64,000 nucleotides of DNA, taken from the NCBI GenBank assembly GCA_028583405.1, contig CM053259.1:19319594-19383593 (forward strand). The letters are read 5' to 3'. Position 1 is the first letter of the stretch. Each line of letters starts with the position of its first letter. Position numbers and translations under genes: made by a program. The DNA comes from Pogonophryne albipinna (Eukaryota > Chordata > Actinopteri > Perciformes > Artedidraconidae). The notes beneath the pieces were generated by a model. That model had not been told where the DNA came from. It did no database searches and was given only the letters and a program-made list of their open reading frames with translations. Shown here piece after piece: positions 1 through 28,125 of the stretch.

Positions 1-14503
<14,503 letters not shown>

Positions 14504-14715
14504 CAGTGGGACAAAAAAGTATTTAGTCAGCCACCAATTGTGCAAGTTCTCCCACTTAAAAAGATGAGAGGCCTGTAATTTTCATCCTAGGTATACCTCA
14601 ACTATGAGAGACAAAATGAGAAAAAAAAATCCAGAAAATCACTGTCTGATTTTTAAAGAATTTATTTGCAAATTATGGTGGAAAATAAGTATTTGGTCAA
14701 TAACAAAAGTTAATC

Positions 14716-15738
14716 TCAATACTTTGTTATATACCCTTTGTTGGCAATGACAGAGGTCAAATGTTTTCTGTAAGTCTTCACAAGGTTTTCACACACTGTT
14801 GCTGGTATTTTGGCCCATTCCTCCATGCAGATCTCCTCTAGAGCAGTGATGTTTTGGGGCTATGGCTGGGCAACACGGACTTTCAACTCCCTCCAAAGAT
14901 TTTCTATGGGGTTGAGATCTGGAGACTGGCTAGGCCACTCCAGGACCTTGAAATGCTTCTTACGAAGCCACTCCTTCGTTGCCCGGGCGGTGTGTTTGGG
15001 ATCATTGTCATGCTGAAAGACCCAGCCACGTTTCATCTTCAATGCCCTTGCTGATGGAAGGAGGTTGTCACTCAAAATCTCACGATACATGGCCCCATTC
15101 ATTCTTTCCTTTACACGGATCAGTCGTCCTGGTCCCTTTGCAGAAAAACAGCCCCAAAGCAGGATGTTTCCACCCCCATGTTTCACAGTAGGTATGGTGT
15201 TCTTTGGATGCAACTCAGCATTCTTTCTCCTCCAAACACGTCTAGTTGAGTTTTTACCAAAAAGTTCTATTTTGGTTTCATCTGACCATATGACATTCTC
15301 CCAATCCTCTTCTGGATCATCTAAATGCTCTCTAGCAAACTTCAGACGGGCCTGGACATGTACTGGCTTAAGCAGGGGGACACGTCTGGCACTGCAGGAT
15401 TTGAGTCCCTGGCGGCGTAGTGTGTTACTGATGGTAGTCTTTGTTACTTTGGTCCCAGCTCTCTGCAGGTCATTGACTAGGTCCCCCCGTGTGGTTCTGG
15501 GATTTTTGCTCACCGTTCTTGTGGTCATTTTGACCCCACGGGGTGAGATCTTGCGTGGAGCCCCAGATCGAGGGAGATTATCAGTGGTCTTGTATGTCTT
15601 CCATTTTCTAATAATTGCTCCCACAGTTGATTTCTTCACACCAAGCTGCTTACCTATTGCAGATTCAGTCTTCCCAGCCTGGTGCAGGTCTACAATTTTG
15701 TTTCTGGTGTCCTTTGACAGCTCTTTGGTCTTGGCCAT
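14716..15738 (-). pseudogene. Tc1-like transposase, one in-frame nonsense codon
   Basis: The frame runs from ATG at 15738 to TGA at 14716-14718, which is 340 codons, the usual Tc1 length. A TAG at 14860-14862 cuts it to 292 residues. Order of parts: paired-like helix-turn-helix about residues 5-50, a GRPR-like basic linker GAPRKIS at 59-65, a second DNA-binding helix region about 70-115, then the DDE domain. The catalytic residues are visible: D153 in WSDETK, D244 in QHDNDPKH and E279 in LNPIENLW, with 34 residues between the last two (DD34E). The stop follows RVAQ, where family members continue with a glutamine codon a few residues later, so a single C-to-T change would explain it. The remaining C-terminal 47 codons are open and family-like. 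The truncated product keeps the catalytic triad but is probably inactive. Confidence 0.93.
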
Positions 15739-15781
15739 AGTGGAGTTTGGAGTGTGACTGTTTGAGGTTGTGGACAGGTGT

Positions 15782-15789
15782 CTTTTATA
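15782..15789 (-). promoter_or_regulatory. TATA-like box of the Tc1 transposase gene
   Basis: On the minus strand the sequence reads TATAAAAG about 45 bases upstream of the transposase ATG at 15738, between the inverted repeat and the gene. Position and sequence suit a core promoter with a very short leader. No transcript evidence is available, so this is inference from the motif. Confidence 0.45.
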
Positions 15790-16106
15790 CTGATAAGGAG
15801 TTCAAACAGGTGCCATTAATACAGTTAACAAGTGGAGGACAGAGGAGGCTCTTAAAGAAGAAGTTACATGTCTGTGAGAGCCAGAAATCTTGTTTGTTTG
15901 TAGGTGACCAAATACTTATTTTACCGAGGAATTTACCAATTAATTCATTAACAATCCTACAATGTGATTTCCTGGATTCTTTCCCCCCATTCTGTCTCTC
16001 ATAGTTGAAGTGTACCTAGGATGAAAATTACAGGCCTCTCTCATCTTTTTAAGTGGGAGAACTTGCACAATTGGTGGCTGACTAAATACTTTTTTGCCCC
16101 ACTGTA

Positions 16107-19100
16107 TAATGGTGTGCATTTGTGCCTGGCTTTGTGGTAGAGAGAGATGGCTAGAGGTGCCAGGTTGTTTAACTGTGCTGTACAAAAGCAAAAAGTAGTT
16201 CTTCATCAGACAGAAAGATACATCTGCTTTATCTTTGAGTTTTGACCCTCTTCTATTTCATCGTGTGTTTTCGTGTGCATCCGTCTGACAAGTGATGTAC
16301 TTGCTCATCTTTGTTGTGACGAAGCCACATTTGCTGGCGGCACATCAAGATCACTTCCCTCTCGCTCAGGCCTTATTCCTCTGTCTGCTCGTCATCTCGT
16401 CTGCCTGACTCACACAGGTCTCCATCACAGATGCCTTGGCACATTCTGCATGTGTGCGAGTGCATTTGTGTGAATAAATGTGTGTGTGCACCTCCTGCTA
16501 GCCCTCAGCAGGACTGCCAGTCAGTTTGTGACTACACTCCCACACATCTCCGTCTCTTCTGCTTTCTCACCATTCCTCTCTCTCTCCCTCGCTTCCTTTT
16601 TCCGCCCGCCTTTAATATCCCAATCAAATCAATCAAGTACACGTTCCATCCAGGCAAATGAGGGTTTAATTGCAACATTTTCCATCTCGCCTTCATTAGC
16701 GCTGCTTCACGACGCAGCTTAATCCATGTGGGTTGTTGTTTATGATGAAGTGGAAGGATGGGAGTTTGGGATTTGGACAACATGATGGTTCCCAGATCAT
16801 ACTCAGGCCACGCCTTCATGATGTAATGTCTTCTAAAGTAAACGGCAAGCTGTGAGACTGCGTGTCTGAGTCTCAACGTTTTTTCTCTTCTGTGATGAGA
16901 CTAAAGCTGGTATTTTGGGGAAGTTGGTGTGAATATAAATACCTCTCTGAAGCCACTTTGTGAGTGCTGCTTAGCTTGCCTATTCATAAAGCCGCTGCTG
17001 TCAAACCCCTGCACACACACTCTGATACGGGCGGGTGTTGACTCCCAATGGAGATACTGTCTCTGCTACTGCTGCGGAGTACACATGGACGGACACGCAC
17101 ACACAGCAGCACTCCCTGTCTCTCTCTCTCATTCTCAGTAATGCACTATCGACCTCTTTCCTACTTTGCAGACCTTGGGCTCTCCAGTGGCCTCAACCTG
17201 TTAAGTACACAGACACACACACATGCTCGTCGTGACCACGCTGACCTTTCAGCTCGCAGAACGAGACTTGATTTCCAATATGGGTTTGTCTTACAGCACT
17301 CTGCTCCCTCCCTCCGTCCTTCCAGCAGTCGGTGTTAATGTGATTAGGCTTGTGTGTCTGCTTCCCGCACGCTGGGTTCTTTGTCTTTCTGTCTCCATTT
17401 ATCTTTCTCTTCTTCTATCTTCTTCTCTTTGCTTCTGTAGCTGAGGCAACGCCGCGGTTCTTTTCTGCGCACCTCTGCTGTGTACTAATTCACTTTATCA
17501 ATCCCTCTCTTCATGGTAGGTCATTCCCTCCGTTCTTAATCTAATCTCGCTTACTTCTAGTCTGTTCTTCTTTTCCCCCTGTGGCCTCTCCTTCTCGCTC
17601 AGTAACACCCACACCCACTCTTCATCTCACGCTATATGTGTATATGTGTTTTAATGATACGGTGTAGATTTCACAAACTCCTCTTGGCTTTTTATGTACC
17701 TGCCTATATGAAGTCAAGAGTGCTGTCAAATCCATGTGATGAGACCGAACTTACTAGGGCATAGTACAAAGCCTCACACATGAGCACTATTTGGCAATGT
17801 GGTTGATGTGACCTTTAAAATTCACAAGCGAGAGCCCGCTCAGAAAAAGGTTAATTTCTGAAGTTGCTGAATATTTCCGCCACACAGGAAATACCACCAG
17901 TGGCTGCGCGACACTTCATTTATCATAAACCCAAGGCTAAATCTTTCAAAAGCAAAATAAGTTTATTGAAACAATGGTTCGCTGCTTTGACTTTACAGCT
18001 CGTTCATTCCCTCTAGCATTCTCATATCTCATTAAGCACCAGGGGCCCCTCATGGGTGATAGTAGAAGTGGTGTCCTTTTTTTAAAAGCAGGGTCTTATC
18101 AGGAATCGTCTTGGTTCATATTTAGCTGCTATTATCCTGATGTGCTGAGTGGGAATAGATGGAGAGCATTGAAAGGAAGGTGGGGCTGACTGAGATACGG
18201 CTAGAAATGACAACCAGGGGAGAAGATGACCTCACATGGGAGCTCTTTGTGGCGGCGCCTCCTGGACTTTCTGTTTGTCTATATCCTCTTTTTCTTTTCC
18301 TCTGCTTCCTCAATCCTACCTCTGGCAGCAGGCGCCAGGCAGGCAGACTTTGATTGTGTGTGTGTGTGTGTGTGTGAGAGACTGTAAACTTACACAGGAA
18401 ATGGTGTGAGTCCCCTGCTTCTGTTGAATCCAGAGGGCAAAGGTATAGAGGGGTTTGCCACGGGATGGAAATATCTTGTTGCGTTATTTGTATTCTTACT
18501 GCGGGTAGTATTTTTGTTGTCTGCTAGAGGGCATGTTGGAGAAAGGAAAAGCTGAGTGGAGCGAGGTGGGTAAGAGCATGTTTCGGGGTGAGGAAGGGTG
18601 AGGAGAAACAACCAGACTCTGTGAGGCCAGCAGCCTCGTTGGCCCAAGAGCTTCGGGCTGTTCCCCAGCCAGCCTCTCCTGCCTACAGCAATATTTACGA
18701 CCATTTTTTGGCAGGTGGGAGTAATTGAACAAGCATTTGTTATTTGGCCAACAAGTCTCTGGCTGCAGTGGCTGGGCTCAGAGAACGCCCCTCGTGTTGT
18801 AGTTTTTAACACTTTGTTAATTGGGCCACTTTCAAACAGCATTTGTAATGCGTTTTGAATGATCAGAGGTTATGCTTTATTGCCCAATGTTAAATGCCGG
18901 ATAAAATGTGACACTTATGGTCCTTTATACGTTTAGATACCTTAATATTTGATTGACAGTAACTGTAAGTGACAGTTGATGTACGGTAGTTGACCACATG
19001 TGGGAAGGGGAATTTTTACCTTTCTAGTTTTTTGTTACTTTTGAGTACCAGACATATCAAGATTGTCCCAAATGTTAAGCAGAATAAAGCAGAGAAAGGG

Positions 19101-22100
19101 TGCGATGTTAACATTCACACTTCTAGCCTTGTTTATCAAGTCATGAATAATCATGGATTCTGCCATTATTTCAATGTCCTTTTTTATTTTAGATATTGAA
19201 AAGGTGTTGGAAGCCAAGTGCAGAACAAGGACTTGCTTTTACTCTCCCATAATGGCCCAAGAAAATGTTAAACCTTTTTTTCTATCCTTTCTTTAAATAA
19301 ACAAATGTTCTTTTTGTTTAAACCACTCCACCTCTTTTTTTATTTAATCAGGCCTTAATCTAAGTTGGCAATTACTCCGACACAAAAAGGGTGCTAGTGG
19401 TGGTGATAAAATTGAATGAAGCATGTTGATTTGATTCCATATTTCTGATGTCTTTAGCACGTTTTTTTCTCTCCGCTTCTTAAGCAGCACAAAAGCAGAA
19501 TTCAAGTTGATTGCAAGTGGCGTGCAATTATGCCCTTGTGTTTCCTCAGCTTCTCTGCTGCGCTCCCCTCTTACTCACTCCCTCCTCCATTTTTCCAATC
19601 CCCAGTTATAAAGGAGTGAGAAGAAATAAAACCGTCCAGGACTTCTCACTGAGCTAATGCAGGAAAGGGATTGTGAGCATCTGCAACAGAACATAGACTT
19701 AAATGAAACGGCACATTTTATGAGAGCTCTGTTAATCACTCAACTCAGCTCAGGACATGTTAAAACACAACATTGGTTTAAATGGTACGTTGGGCACAAT
19801 TAAAGGTACTTGTGCTGATGGCATCTTATATCTTGGCATGGCTCCAGTGGTAGATGGAAAAGCAAGTTTAATGGTCACAGCCAGAAGGGAAGTTTGTTAC
19901 AACTCGGCATGTTGTTAAAATGAGCCTGGTCCCATTTTTAAACAGGAGTGTGTTTCTGCTGTTGTCACGGTGAATGGACCATTATATCACAAGCAGCGTT
20001 TGTGAGGGGAAAGAGAAATGGGGACGTGAGGACAGGGTGTCACTGTCCCGTGAAGCCACCAGGCTGTGCGGGTAAACCGGGCCAAGAGCAGCAGCTGACC
20101 CACACACACTCTCTGTCTCTCATTCACTGCGGCTTGAGAGCAGCACGCCTTTCTACTGACATACATGCAGACTAACATCAACTGTCTGTCCTCCCTCTCG
20201 GTAGCCGTGCCACGGGGCCGTTAAAAGCCCCACGTTGTTCTCGCTTTTACGTCCGCTGATTTCATGTGACAGGTGCATTTCTCCGGGCGGGGTAGAGTTT
20301 GAGGTTTTTATTAAAGCGCATGAATCAATTAAGAACCGCATTGCTGTGGGGCACATGATCGCTCTCTTTCCCCCTATGTAGAAACTCACCAGGAAAGGAG
20401 CCAATGTCAATAATGAATAGAGCAAGGCTGACTAGTTTGAAGACAGGGTGTGCCATGCGTGGCTGTGTCAGTAACCAGCCTGTACAGTGATAAGTGAGGC
20501 AGTAATGGTCGATACTGGGAGCCTGCGTCATAAATGAGGTTTGGCAAGATGAGCAGGGGATGAAGAGATGGCTCGATACAAAAAAAGAGACTTATCTTGT
20601 GAGAAGTTCGTTTCTAACAATCTGAATGCCTGAAGAAAATGCTATCTTAGAGTTTTAAGAACATGCTAGAAAACTGTTGTTACATAGGTCTCGTGTGAAT
20701 GGAAACATGTTGCGCTACATTGGCTTTGTTCCCATAATTGTCATTGTTTTTTTCCTTTCCTTTTCTTCAGACCTTAGTTGTTACATTCAGAGATTTTGTG
20801 TTTGTATCTGGGCACAATAGGTCACAGTCAGACACACAGTAAAATGTCAGTCGGAAACACCTTCCCACTGGGGAAAACATGCACTTGATGTAGCGCCATG
20901 GGCTCTACAGAGGGGAAACCTTTAAAATGGAGGAAATACAGATTAGCGAAAAGCCCGAAATGTATCAGATAAATGGATGTATACATTTTCAAGTTATAGG
21001 TACATTAACCGGTCACATCGAGACATTTATCCTTTACTCATTATTTTCCCTCTCCCCCCTGCCTCCTGCTAAGCTTGTGGCAGGTTAATAAAATAAACAT
21101 ACATCCAGCAGTGGCGATGGCAGGCATGTCAGACTCCCTTAGCTGTCATCAGCCGGCTGTGTGTGTGTGTGTGGGGGGGGGGGGTTTATTTGATGCATGT
21201 GTGCGAGTCTATTTCCAACACAGACTGTCGCTTTTAGATGGGGCTTGTCTGTCAAAGCGCTCTCTCTGTTAGAGGCTCTTCCTATAGGCACATTCGAGCT
21301 CATACGGGTGCAGGGCATTAGCTTAGCAAACTGTATACTGGTTCAGTGTGTTTTTGAAAAATTAAGAATTCTTGATATTGAAAACAGTCATTTGTTGCAC
21401 TCCTAGTCCTAACTATTTTGCCCTGCGATACGATGCCCCAGGGTAAATTGGTCCTTTTTCTTCCCATGCCTAGCTACTTACTTTCTTGAGAGATTAAATA
21501 CTGCGGGACCAGAAAGGATGTTGAAGAGTAGTGGCGTGTGTGTGGGTGTGTGGGCCCTTGTCCTCTAAGGCTTTGTGGTGTAGGCCAAGCACAACACAGC
21601 TGCCCACCCACCCAATCTCTCTCTCTCTTCCTCGGTCTCTCTCTTGCTCACTCTCTCTCTCTCTCTTTACTCTTTGAAGTTTGTCCCAGTCCAGAAGAGT
21701 GGTACAGGGTCAGACTAGAGAGGAGGATTAACGAGGCCCCTGGTATAGACGGATGAAAGGATGGTGGGATGAATGGTCTTTATGAAGTGTTAGATGAGAG
21801 GACCGAAGGCCAGGTGATGACAGCCAGTGGACTGTGGTTGGAAAGCAGACACTGTGATAAAGAGCCCAGATCTAAGGTGCAGATTAAAGACGGGATCAGT
21901 CCCGGCAGCACTGAGATCAGCGCGAGACCTGATGCACTTCTGTGGCCATATTTACTGTAGTGTTTAGAGTTTCACCTCCTAGCTATTATTGGACATCACA
22001 AGATTTTTTTCAATCTAGATCTGAGTGTAACTTTTGTTTGCTGCCTTCAGATGAAATGTCAACTAATTTAGTAAGGATCGAGTTGAAATGTCATAACCAA

Positions 22101-25100
22101 ATGTAACAAGGACCGCTTTACACTGCATGTTGACGTTTTATTGTTTGTTTTCTGTTGATTGTTGGGATTGTCGCTGAGAGAAATGCAGTTGCTTTGCGTT
22201 ATTACAGTCCTCTGATTGTATGTTTTGCTCACACACTCAAAAGACAATCTGCATATTACACATGCACTGTGTGACGGTATGTGAGCACACATGCCTCTGC
22301 GCCACCGCATTAAACCTCCCCAGCCTCAGCGCTGCGCGGCATTAAACAGACAGTGATTGATCTACGGTATGATTGTTTATTTTGCCTTGTTGTCAGTGAT
22401 GGATGAAGATTTGCACGTGTTTGAAAAGTCTGTGAAATATGGATGGGAGCGGGGGGGTTGTTTTAAAATCAACTTCCCTGAGGAGAAATACCAGCGGGCC
22501 TATGGGACGACATGTCATCATACCTTCACCTCAGCTCAGATTTAATGCCCCCCATAGCGCAGCAGTAACTCAGCAATCACCATTTTAATAACTCCGACGA
22601 AAAAACCCAATTTGCAACATAACGAAAATAAGTAAATCTTTTATAGGAACCACCTTTTGTAGAGGAATTCAGTCGGCGTATTTATCAGACTCTAAAAGAT
22701 TCACAGTGATTACAATCATTCAAAGATTGACCTTGTTTAATTTCCTGCCATTAGCTCCTCATTCACATAACAAGCCACATGCTAATTAAAGTTTCCCAAT
22801 AACACTATTGTCATTGCTGCAGCATTTGGAGCTCGTGGCAACATACATTCAGCTGCAAATGTGCGACATGTCTCTTTAAACCCTGGGGCTATTGATATTC
22901 AGTGGGCTCTGTTGTCATCTACAGATGCCAGTTGATTGAATTCCTTCATCCTTACAGAGTGCCGCATACAAAACTTCCCTCTGTCTACAGATGACAGCCT
23001 CGGAGCAGCAAGACATTTCTAACACCCTCTTCAGTTACCATCCCCCCAAGAGGCCAAAAAGGAACCAGGGTGAATGAATAGAAAAGGGAACTCGAGACAC
23101 AATGCCTACCTGTCCTCCCTCCCTCTCTTCCTCCTGCTAACTCCCCTGTGACACCCCTTCTTTTCCTCTTTTTTTTTTGCTGGCAGAAACTGTCTGACTC
23201 CTGCGACTCCTTTCACACGGGCAGATGGCTCGATTGGGAGTTTCTCCAGCCCAGACTTAAATCAAAATCAAACTCCAAATCCTCCATCTTCTCTGTACTA
23301 ATATCTTTGTTTTTTTCAAATTTCACTCATAACAGACGCCTTGTTTGTCTGCCAGTTTCTGTAAATCATAGAAAGCAGGCTTCCCCTTTTTCACATCTTG
23401 TTTCTCTCTTACAAAAACGTTCGCTTCCACGTGCCAAAACATCTCTCTGAATCCAAGCTCATTTGAAGACAAAAAGGAGATTGATGCTTGAGTTGTCTTG
23501 TCTTTTTTTAAGCAGATATAACTTAAGCACATTGCACATCATTAGTGAGGGTGAGGTTCTGAGTGAGGAGAGTGTGTTTACAGCTGCGAGCTAAAGTTGT
23601 AACACATGCTGTTGAGTAGCTCCGGGTTTTAGTGTTCAGAGCATCGGTTAATTGGTTCATAGTGTGCAGAATGTTTGCCATTACGATGACACAATCTGAC
23701 TCCGAAAGAGTGCGTATTACACTGGGAACTAAGGAAATAAAAGAATAGCTTTTAGGACATTTTGAAGGCTTTTAAGATTAGAAGCAAGGATGTAGGACAT
23801 CTTGGCATGGTAACTTAACTTTTAATTTGAGATCAAGCTAATGCAAGATGCTTGATATGATGTTGGGCTGGGGAATCCAAAGTTCCCATATCACCTTTCA
23901 GTTTTAAATTAGAACCATGTGACCATAACCTCTTGTGGGCAAAGGATTTGCTCCCCATCGGCAACTGAAAGGAACCTCTTTCTTTTCTCTGCCTGGGTCT
24001 TCCACAGCACTTTGTCATGTAAAGAGGCCCTTATCTGGCTCTGGTTGGGGGTAAAGAGGCTGGAGAAAACTAGCAGGCTGGTTCTCTGGGGCCAACAGAG
24101 ATCGACGCATGGTAAATAAGTGACTGTGATTGACGGGTCCTTTTGAGCAGAGAGGCTCAGACCCGCCCACTGATGTGCCTCCGGGAGGTCAACTCTGACC
24201 CCTTCCGGCCACCTGCTTGCCCCCGACCCTTGACCTTTAGCTGGACTTATACGTGGACCGCATGTGGCCTTCAATAAGAAATTAGGTGGTTATTTTTCTA
24301 CCAGGCTTTTACTTCTCCAACATATACATTGAACATAATATAGCATATTCAATATTTAAAATGTGCTTTACCTTTCTCCCCTATTCTGTCCTTTGAACCT
24401 AACACTCTTATCATTTGCCTTTTTTGCAAAAAACTCCGATCCTTCTCAGTGAATGTTTCAGCAAATGACTTCTCATTTAGCCCGGGTACCCCAACTTGTG
24501 TGCTGCAATTTCTGTCATGTCTTGTGGCTTTCTGCTCTGCTCTTGGAGCGTTACATTTGTTTAGCTTCATCTCGTAAATGACTGGCCAACAATGACAATT
24601 TAATGGACGACACGAGGGCTGGGAAGTGTAGCGATTTCTCAAGGCCTGATTTAATTTCCCTCATTTTGCCTAAATTGGGCTGTAGTGTTTTGGTAAATAA
24701 ACAGAATGCATCTGTACTGCAATAAAGACAGTGAAGTGACAAGAGGGTGTGTGGCAAAGAGGTTGCGCTGTAAAGGTTGCTTTTTCCATTCCTCCGTGAA
24801 CGGTTATAGATTTATTACAGAGTGCTGGCTTAGCCTTTTGAAAGGTGCAGTAAATATAAAGTTTTAAGGTGTTTTGTGGTGTAAAAATATGTGTATGATT
24901 ATGTTCCCTCCTCTTACTGTTCATATTAGAGATTCATTGTAGTTTGCAGTCTCATTTAACTTTACTGGCTGTGACTGAAAATGTTGGCAAGATGGTAGTT
25001 ATGTTTGGCTCGGGTCCAATTATCCCACTCCCTGAATATTGCCACTCTTTTGAGATTTTGCACACAAGTGACAGCTGCCTTTTCCATAAGGCTCATAACT

Positions 25101-25209
25101 AAGAAGACATAACTTGGTCTTTGTTGCCAATAAAAAACAAAACACCTAATTGATATGAAACAGGGATAGGGGAGGCCACAAAGCAGCCATTTTGTTGAAA
25201 AAACACTTG
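16107..25209. other. Intronic DNA without recognised genes
   Basis: No supported exon. It contains a short (TG)n near 18354-18376, a (TG)n run followed by 12 G (21158-21184), and T/C-rich stretches near 16550-16620 and 17360-17600. Open frames here are short and lack any family signature. Confidence 0.65.
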
Positions 25210-25599
25210 GGGTGTTTCTCAATCTCGAGTAAAGCTGCTCCAGAGCCACTATTTCAAGCATACTACGTCATCGAGTGCCGCCGAAGTACTGTTCCAATGT
25301 CCAGCATGCTTGGAAATATACCGAGCCCGGCGTACATCGTGTGGAGAAATGTTGAGGCTGCACATGTGTAGATTCCGGTCTTAAAATCCCCACAATGCTT
25401 TGCGCACGGACCAATTTCCCCAAATCTGTGGCGGAAAATGTAAGGCGGGGCTTCTCATATGACGCACACCTGCACACTTGCTAGCCTGTTCCACTCTTTG
25501 TTTTCCAAATGTCAGGAAGTATTCTTGCCTCGCTTCTGAAGCAAGTGACTCGGAAGACATGTGCTACCAAACAAGCGTACTCGAGATTGAGAAACACCC
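25210..25599. mobile_element. MITE, 390 bp, TTG target duplication (PIF/Harbinger-like)
   Basis: A perfect 22-bp inverted repeat bounds the element: it starts gggtgtttctcaatctcgag (25210) and ends with the exact complement at 25599. The trinucleotide TTG lies directly outside both ends (25207-25209 and 25600-25602). Three-base TNN/TWN duplications with short inverted repeats are typical of PIF/Harbinger elements. There is no coding capacity inside; overlapping open frames are chance. The superfamily call is inferred from the duplication length; the element structure is seen directly. Confidence 0.88.
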
Positions 25600-25926
25600 T
25601 TGGTCTGTGTATATCAAGCCCCCAGGAAATGCGCCGGACTCTGAGGAAAATATACGTTGTGGCCAAACGGCGGTACTACACTTCCGTATCAGTCGCTGGG
25701 CCCGGAAATACTTTTTCCCATTGACTTACATTAAACTAAATAAACTACCCAGTATGAATATTTGTATAGCACTTATTAAAAACATTCGGTCCTCAAGTTG
25801 TAAAATGTGCTAATGTTATTCTGAGAGTTATTTTCCTTGGCATTATGAACGCGGATCTAACCCACGGGACCACGCCGCCCGGCACGTTCATGTGACGTGT
25901 TCAGTACTACATGAGTTTTACCTTTA

Positions 25927-26099
25927 CCCATGGATGCACAATAAGAACGGATTATATGATTAGATGAATACTTTCGTGACGTTTCGCTCTCTCAAAAGTT
26001 GGGCCATTTTGTCTTCATGCACCAATGAGCAACTCTCATAGGAATGAACGAGGCCCCGCCTCCCACGCTGTATCCAGTTCTTATTATACATCCATGGTG
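25927..26099. mobile_element. Small TA-flanked MITE-like inverted-repeat element, 173 bp
   Basis: The left end cccatggatgcacaataaga and the right end (complement of tcttattatacatccatggtg) form an imperfect inverted repeat of about 23 bp. TA flanks both sides (25925-25926 and 26100-26101). The interior has no open frame of note. The flanking TA would suit a Tc1/mariner-type MITE, but TA is a weak signature in AT-rich DNA, so the family is uncertain. It lies 325 bp downstream of the TTG-flanked MITE. Confidence 0.6.
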
Positions 26100-26101
26100 T
26101 A

Positions 26102-28125
26102 TATGCTGTTAAATGGTGAAGTGCTGCATGTTGAAGAAACCCCCTTAGCTCTACAGGAGAGCATCATGTCTGATGTCATCATGACTCCTGTTGATCACAA
26201 TTAATGCCAGCACATGTAGGTTTGGGATTATAATGGTGGCGTTTCAGCGTGTGTCAGTGTGTTCAATTTTTTTACTTGAATTTAAAATAAATGGCATGTA
26301 AATACTGTGAGATTTAGGGCAGGGTGAGAAACTCTGCATGCACCTCACCTCACATTCCTTCAAGTGTGAGCCAGATGAAACAATAGAGCTTTACAACACT
26401 CACACACACCCTCCCTCTGCTCGCTTCTCTTTGATATTGAATTACCACAATGACCAGGAGAGGCAACAAAGTAATAACAGGCCTTAACTATTGACCCATC
26501 CCCGAGCTCCCACATAGCTCCTTTCAGAGCAGATCTGCTGACGTGAGCTCCCCACCAAGCCTCTGTATGCGCATGGAGTCTCATTTCCATAAGGAAAATA
26601 GTTCAATAGACTGAGCCAGAGGGTAATTAATTGCGTTGTTAAATTGGGTAATTAACTTGTCACCCACGTGATATTTGTGGCTTGTTCATATCAGTTTTGA
26701 TTCACCCCCCACCCTGTTAAGCAATGGAAAAATGCAAAACAATTGTGTTGTGTGTGAAATAATAGATATGTTGCCTAATAATTGCTTTGTTGGAATTGTC
26801 TCATTTGTCTGGCAAGATATTGGAAAAATTGCACAGCATTGCCATCAGAAATGTTTCAAATGTAATGTACGCATTATTTTCAATTAAAACTTGGCAAATG
26901 TTTGAATAAGCCTTCCTTCTCGGGAATGAAGTATTAAAGGCAGGTAGGTATTCCTGTTTGTTGCAGTTAAAAAGGATGACATGTAAGAGGTACCGTTTCC
27001 TGGCTTATGGTTTTTGACTCAGACGGTTTCTTTGATTCATATGTATGCCACATTTGAAGGCATATAATTAGCAACCCACGATTGTCCATTCAGACGAGCA
27101 CCCTCAGACAGGCACACACAGATAGCATGTTTCGGTTCATCAGAAGCAGCTGCTGGGAGAAAGGATTTATATGCACCTCTTGGCCCTGACTATGTGTGTA
27201 TGTGTAAATAACGGTACACGGTCTGCCAGTAATGATCCAGACAAGCACTTGTATAGTGTGAGCTTTTAAGTCCTTCAGAGACAGTCTTGTGTGTCTGTGT
27301 GTGTTCTGTATAGAAAGAGCGCTGTGTTGTGACATGCTTGTTAGTGAGATTGTCAGCCAGAGAGAGACTTGACCTTACATGGTTTGTCCAAGTTTCTCTG
27401 TTGTTGCTGTCATCAGCCACAGTCCTACTAGTGGAAAATTGGTCTCAGAAATCCTATTATAGATATTTCTGTTGTATTACATTAATGTTATCACTGGTGT
27501 GAGATGTCAGACTAAGAGGCGCTATCTGTATCTGAACATTTTACTCATAAGTCTCATTGTTAATCAATTTAATGTCAGCTTAATTATTTTTCTAACAAAT
27601 ACCAGCGCTATCGAAAAGGAGGATCTTGTTAATGGCAGTAGTTTCTTAAAGCATACCATTGTGTAGAAGCATCATCTGCATTGAAAATCATCATTTCCAC
27701 ACACCTTTCAGATAGAAAACCATTCAGAGTATTTAGTCAAACAATTTTTCAGTTGTGGAGAAAGGTGTATTATTCTCAAGTAGAGAGCATTGCCTGAGAG
27801 TCTGAAGGTGTAGGAGTTGCTATGTTCCTTTCAAAGGTTATCTGCAGGCCTGGGTTTTGCACTGTGTTTTCAGGTGGGATTTAGGAGGGCTCGCCGATAT
27901 CCTGTCATGTTTTCATCTCGGTTCAGTTTGGTTTGTTTATGGTCTGGATCCTCACGTCATCTACCACTGCAAGCAGCTGCATGTAGACTCTCATACACAC
28001 GCAAACACACACCCTGGGCAGGTGTGCACAGTTGCATGAAGTCAGACTTAACCTCAAGTGACTGACTTGCAAGTATTCACACTCATCAGGGCCAACAGAG
28101 GGCATCTCAGGGCACATAGTTACTG

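Larger units (their letters stand above)
14504..16104 (-). mobile_element. Tc1-like DNA transposon, 1601 bp, IR/DR type
   Basis: Both ends carry the same long inverted repeat of about 200 bp, beginning CAGTGGGRCAAAAAAGTATT. A TA dinucleotide lies directly outside each end (14502-14503 and 16105-16106), the expected Tc1/mariner target duplication. Each inverted repeat has an outer and an inner copy of the core aagtatttRgtca: left at about 14517 and 14687, right near 15904-15918 and 16079-16092. This is the IR/DR layout known from Sleeping Beauty-like fish elements. One transposase gene lies between on the minus strand. The two ends are still very similar, so the insertion is fairly young. The element is complete apart from a nonsense codon in the transposase. 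Confidence 0.97.

Noticed and set aside
15065..15757. 230-codon open frame on the + strand
   Set aside because: It is the antisense shadow of the Tc1 transposase gene and has no family motif.
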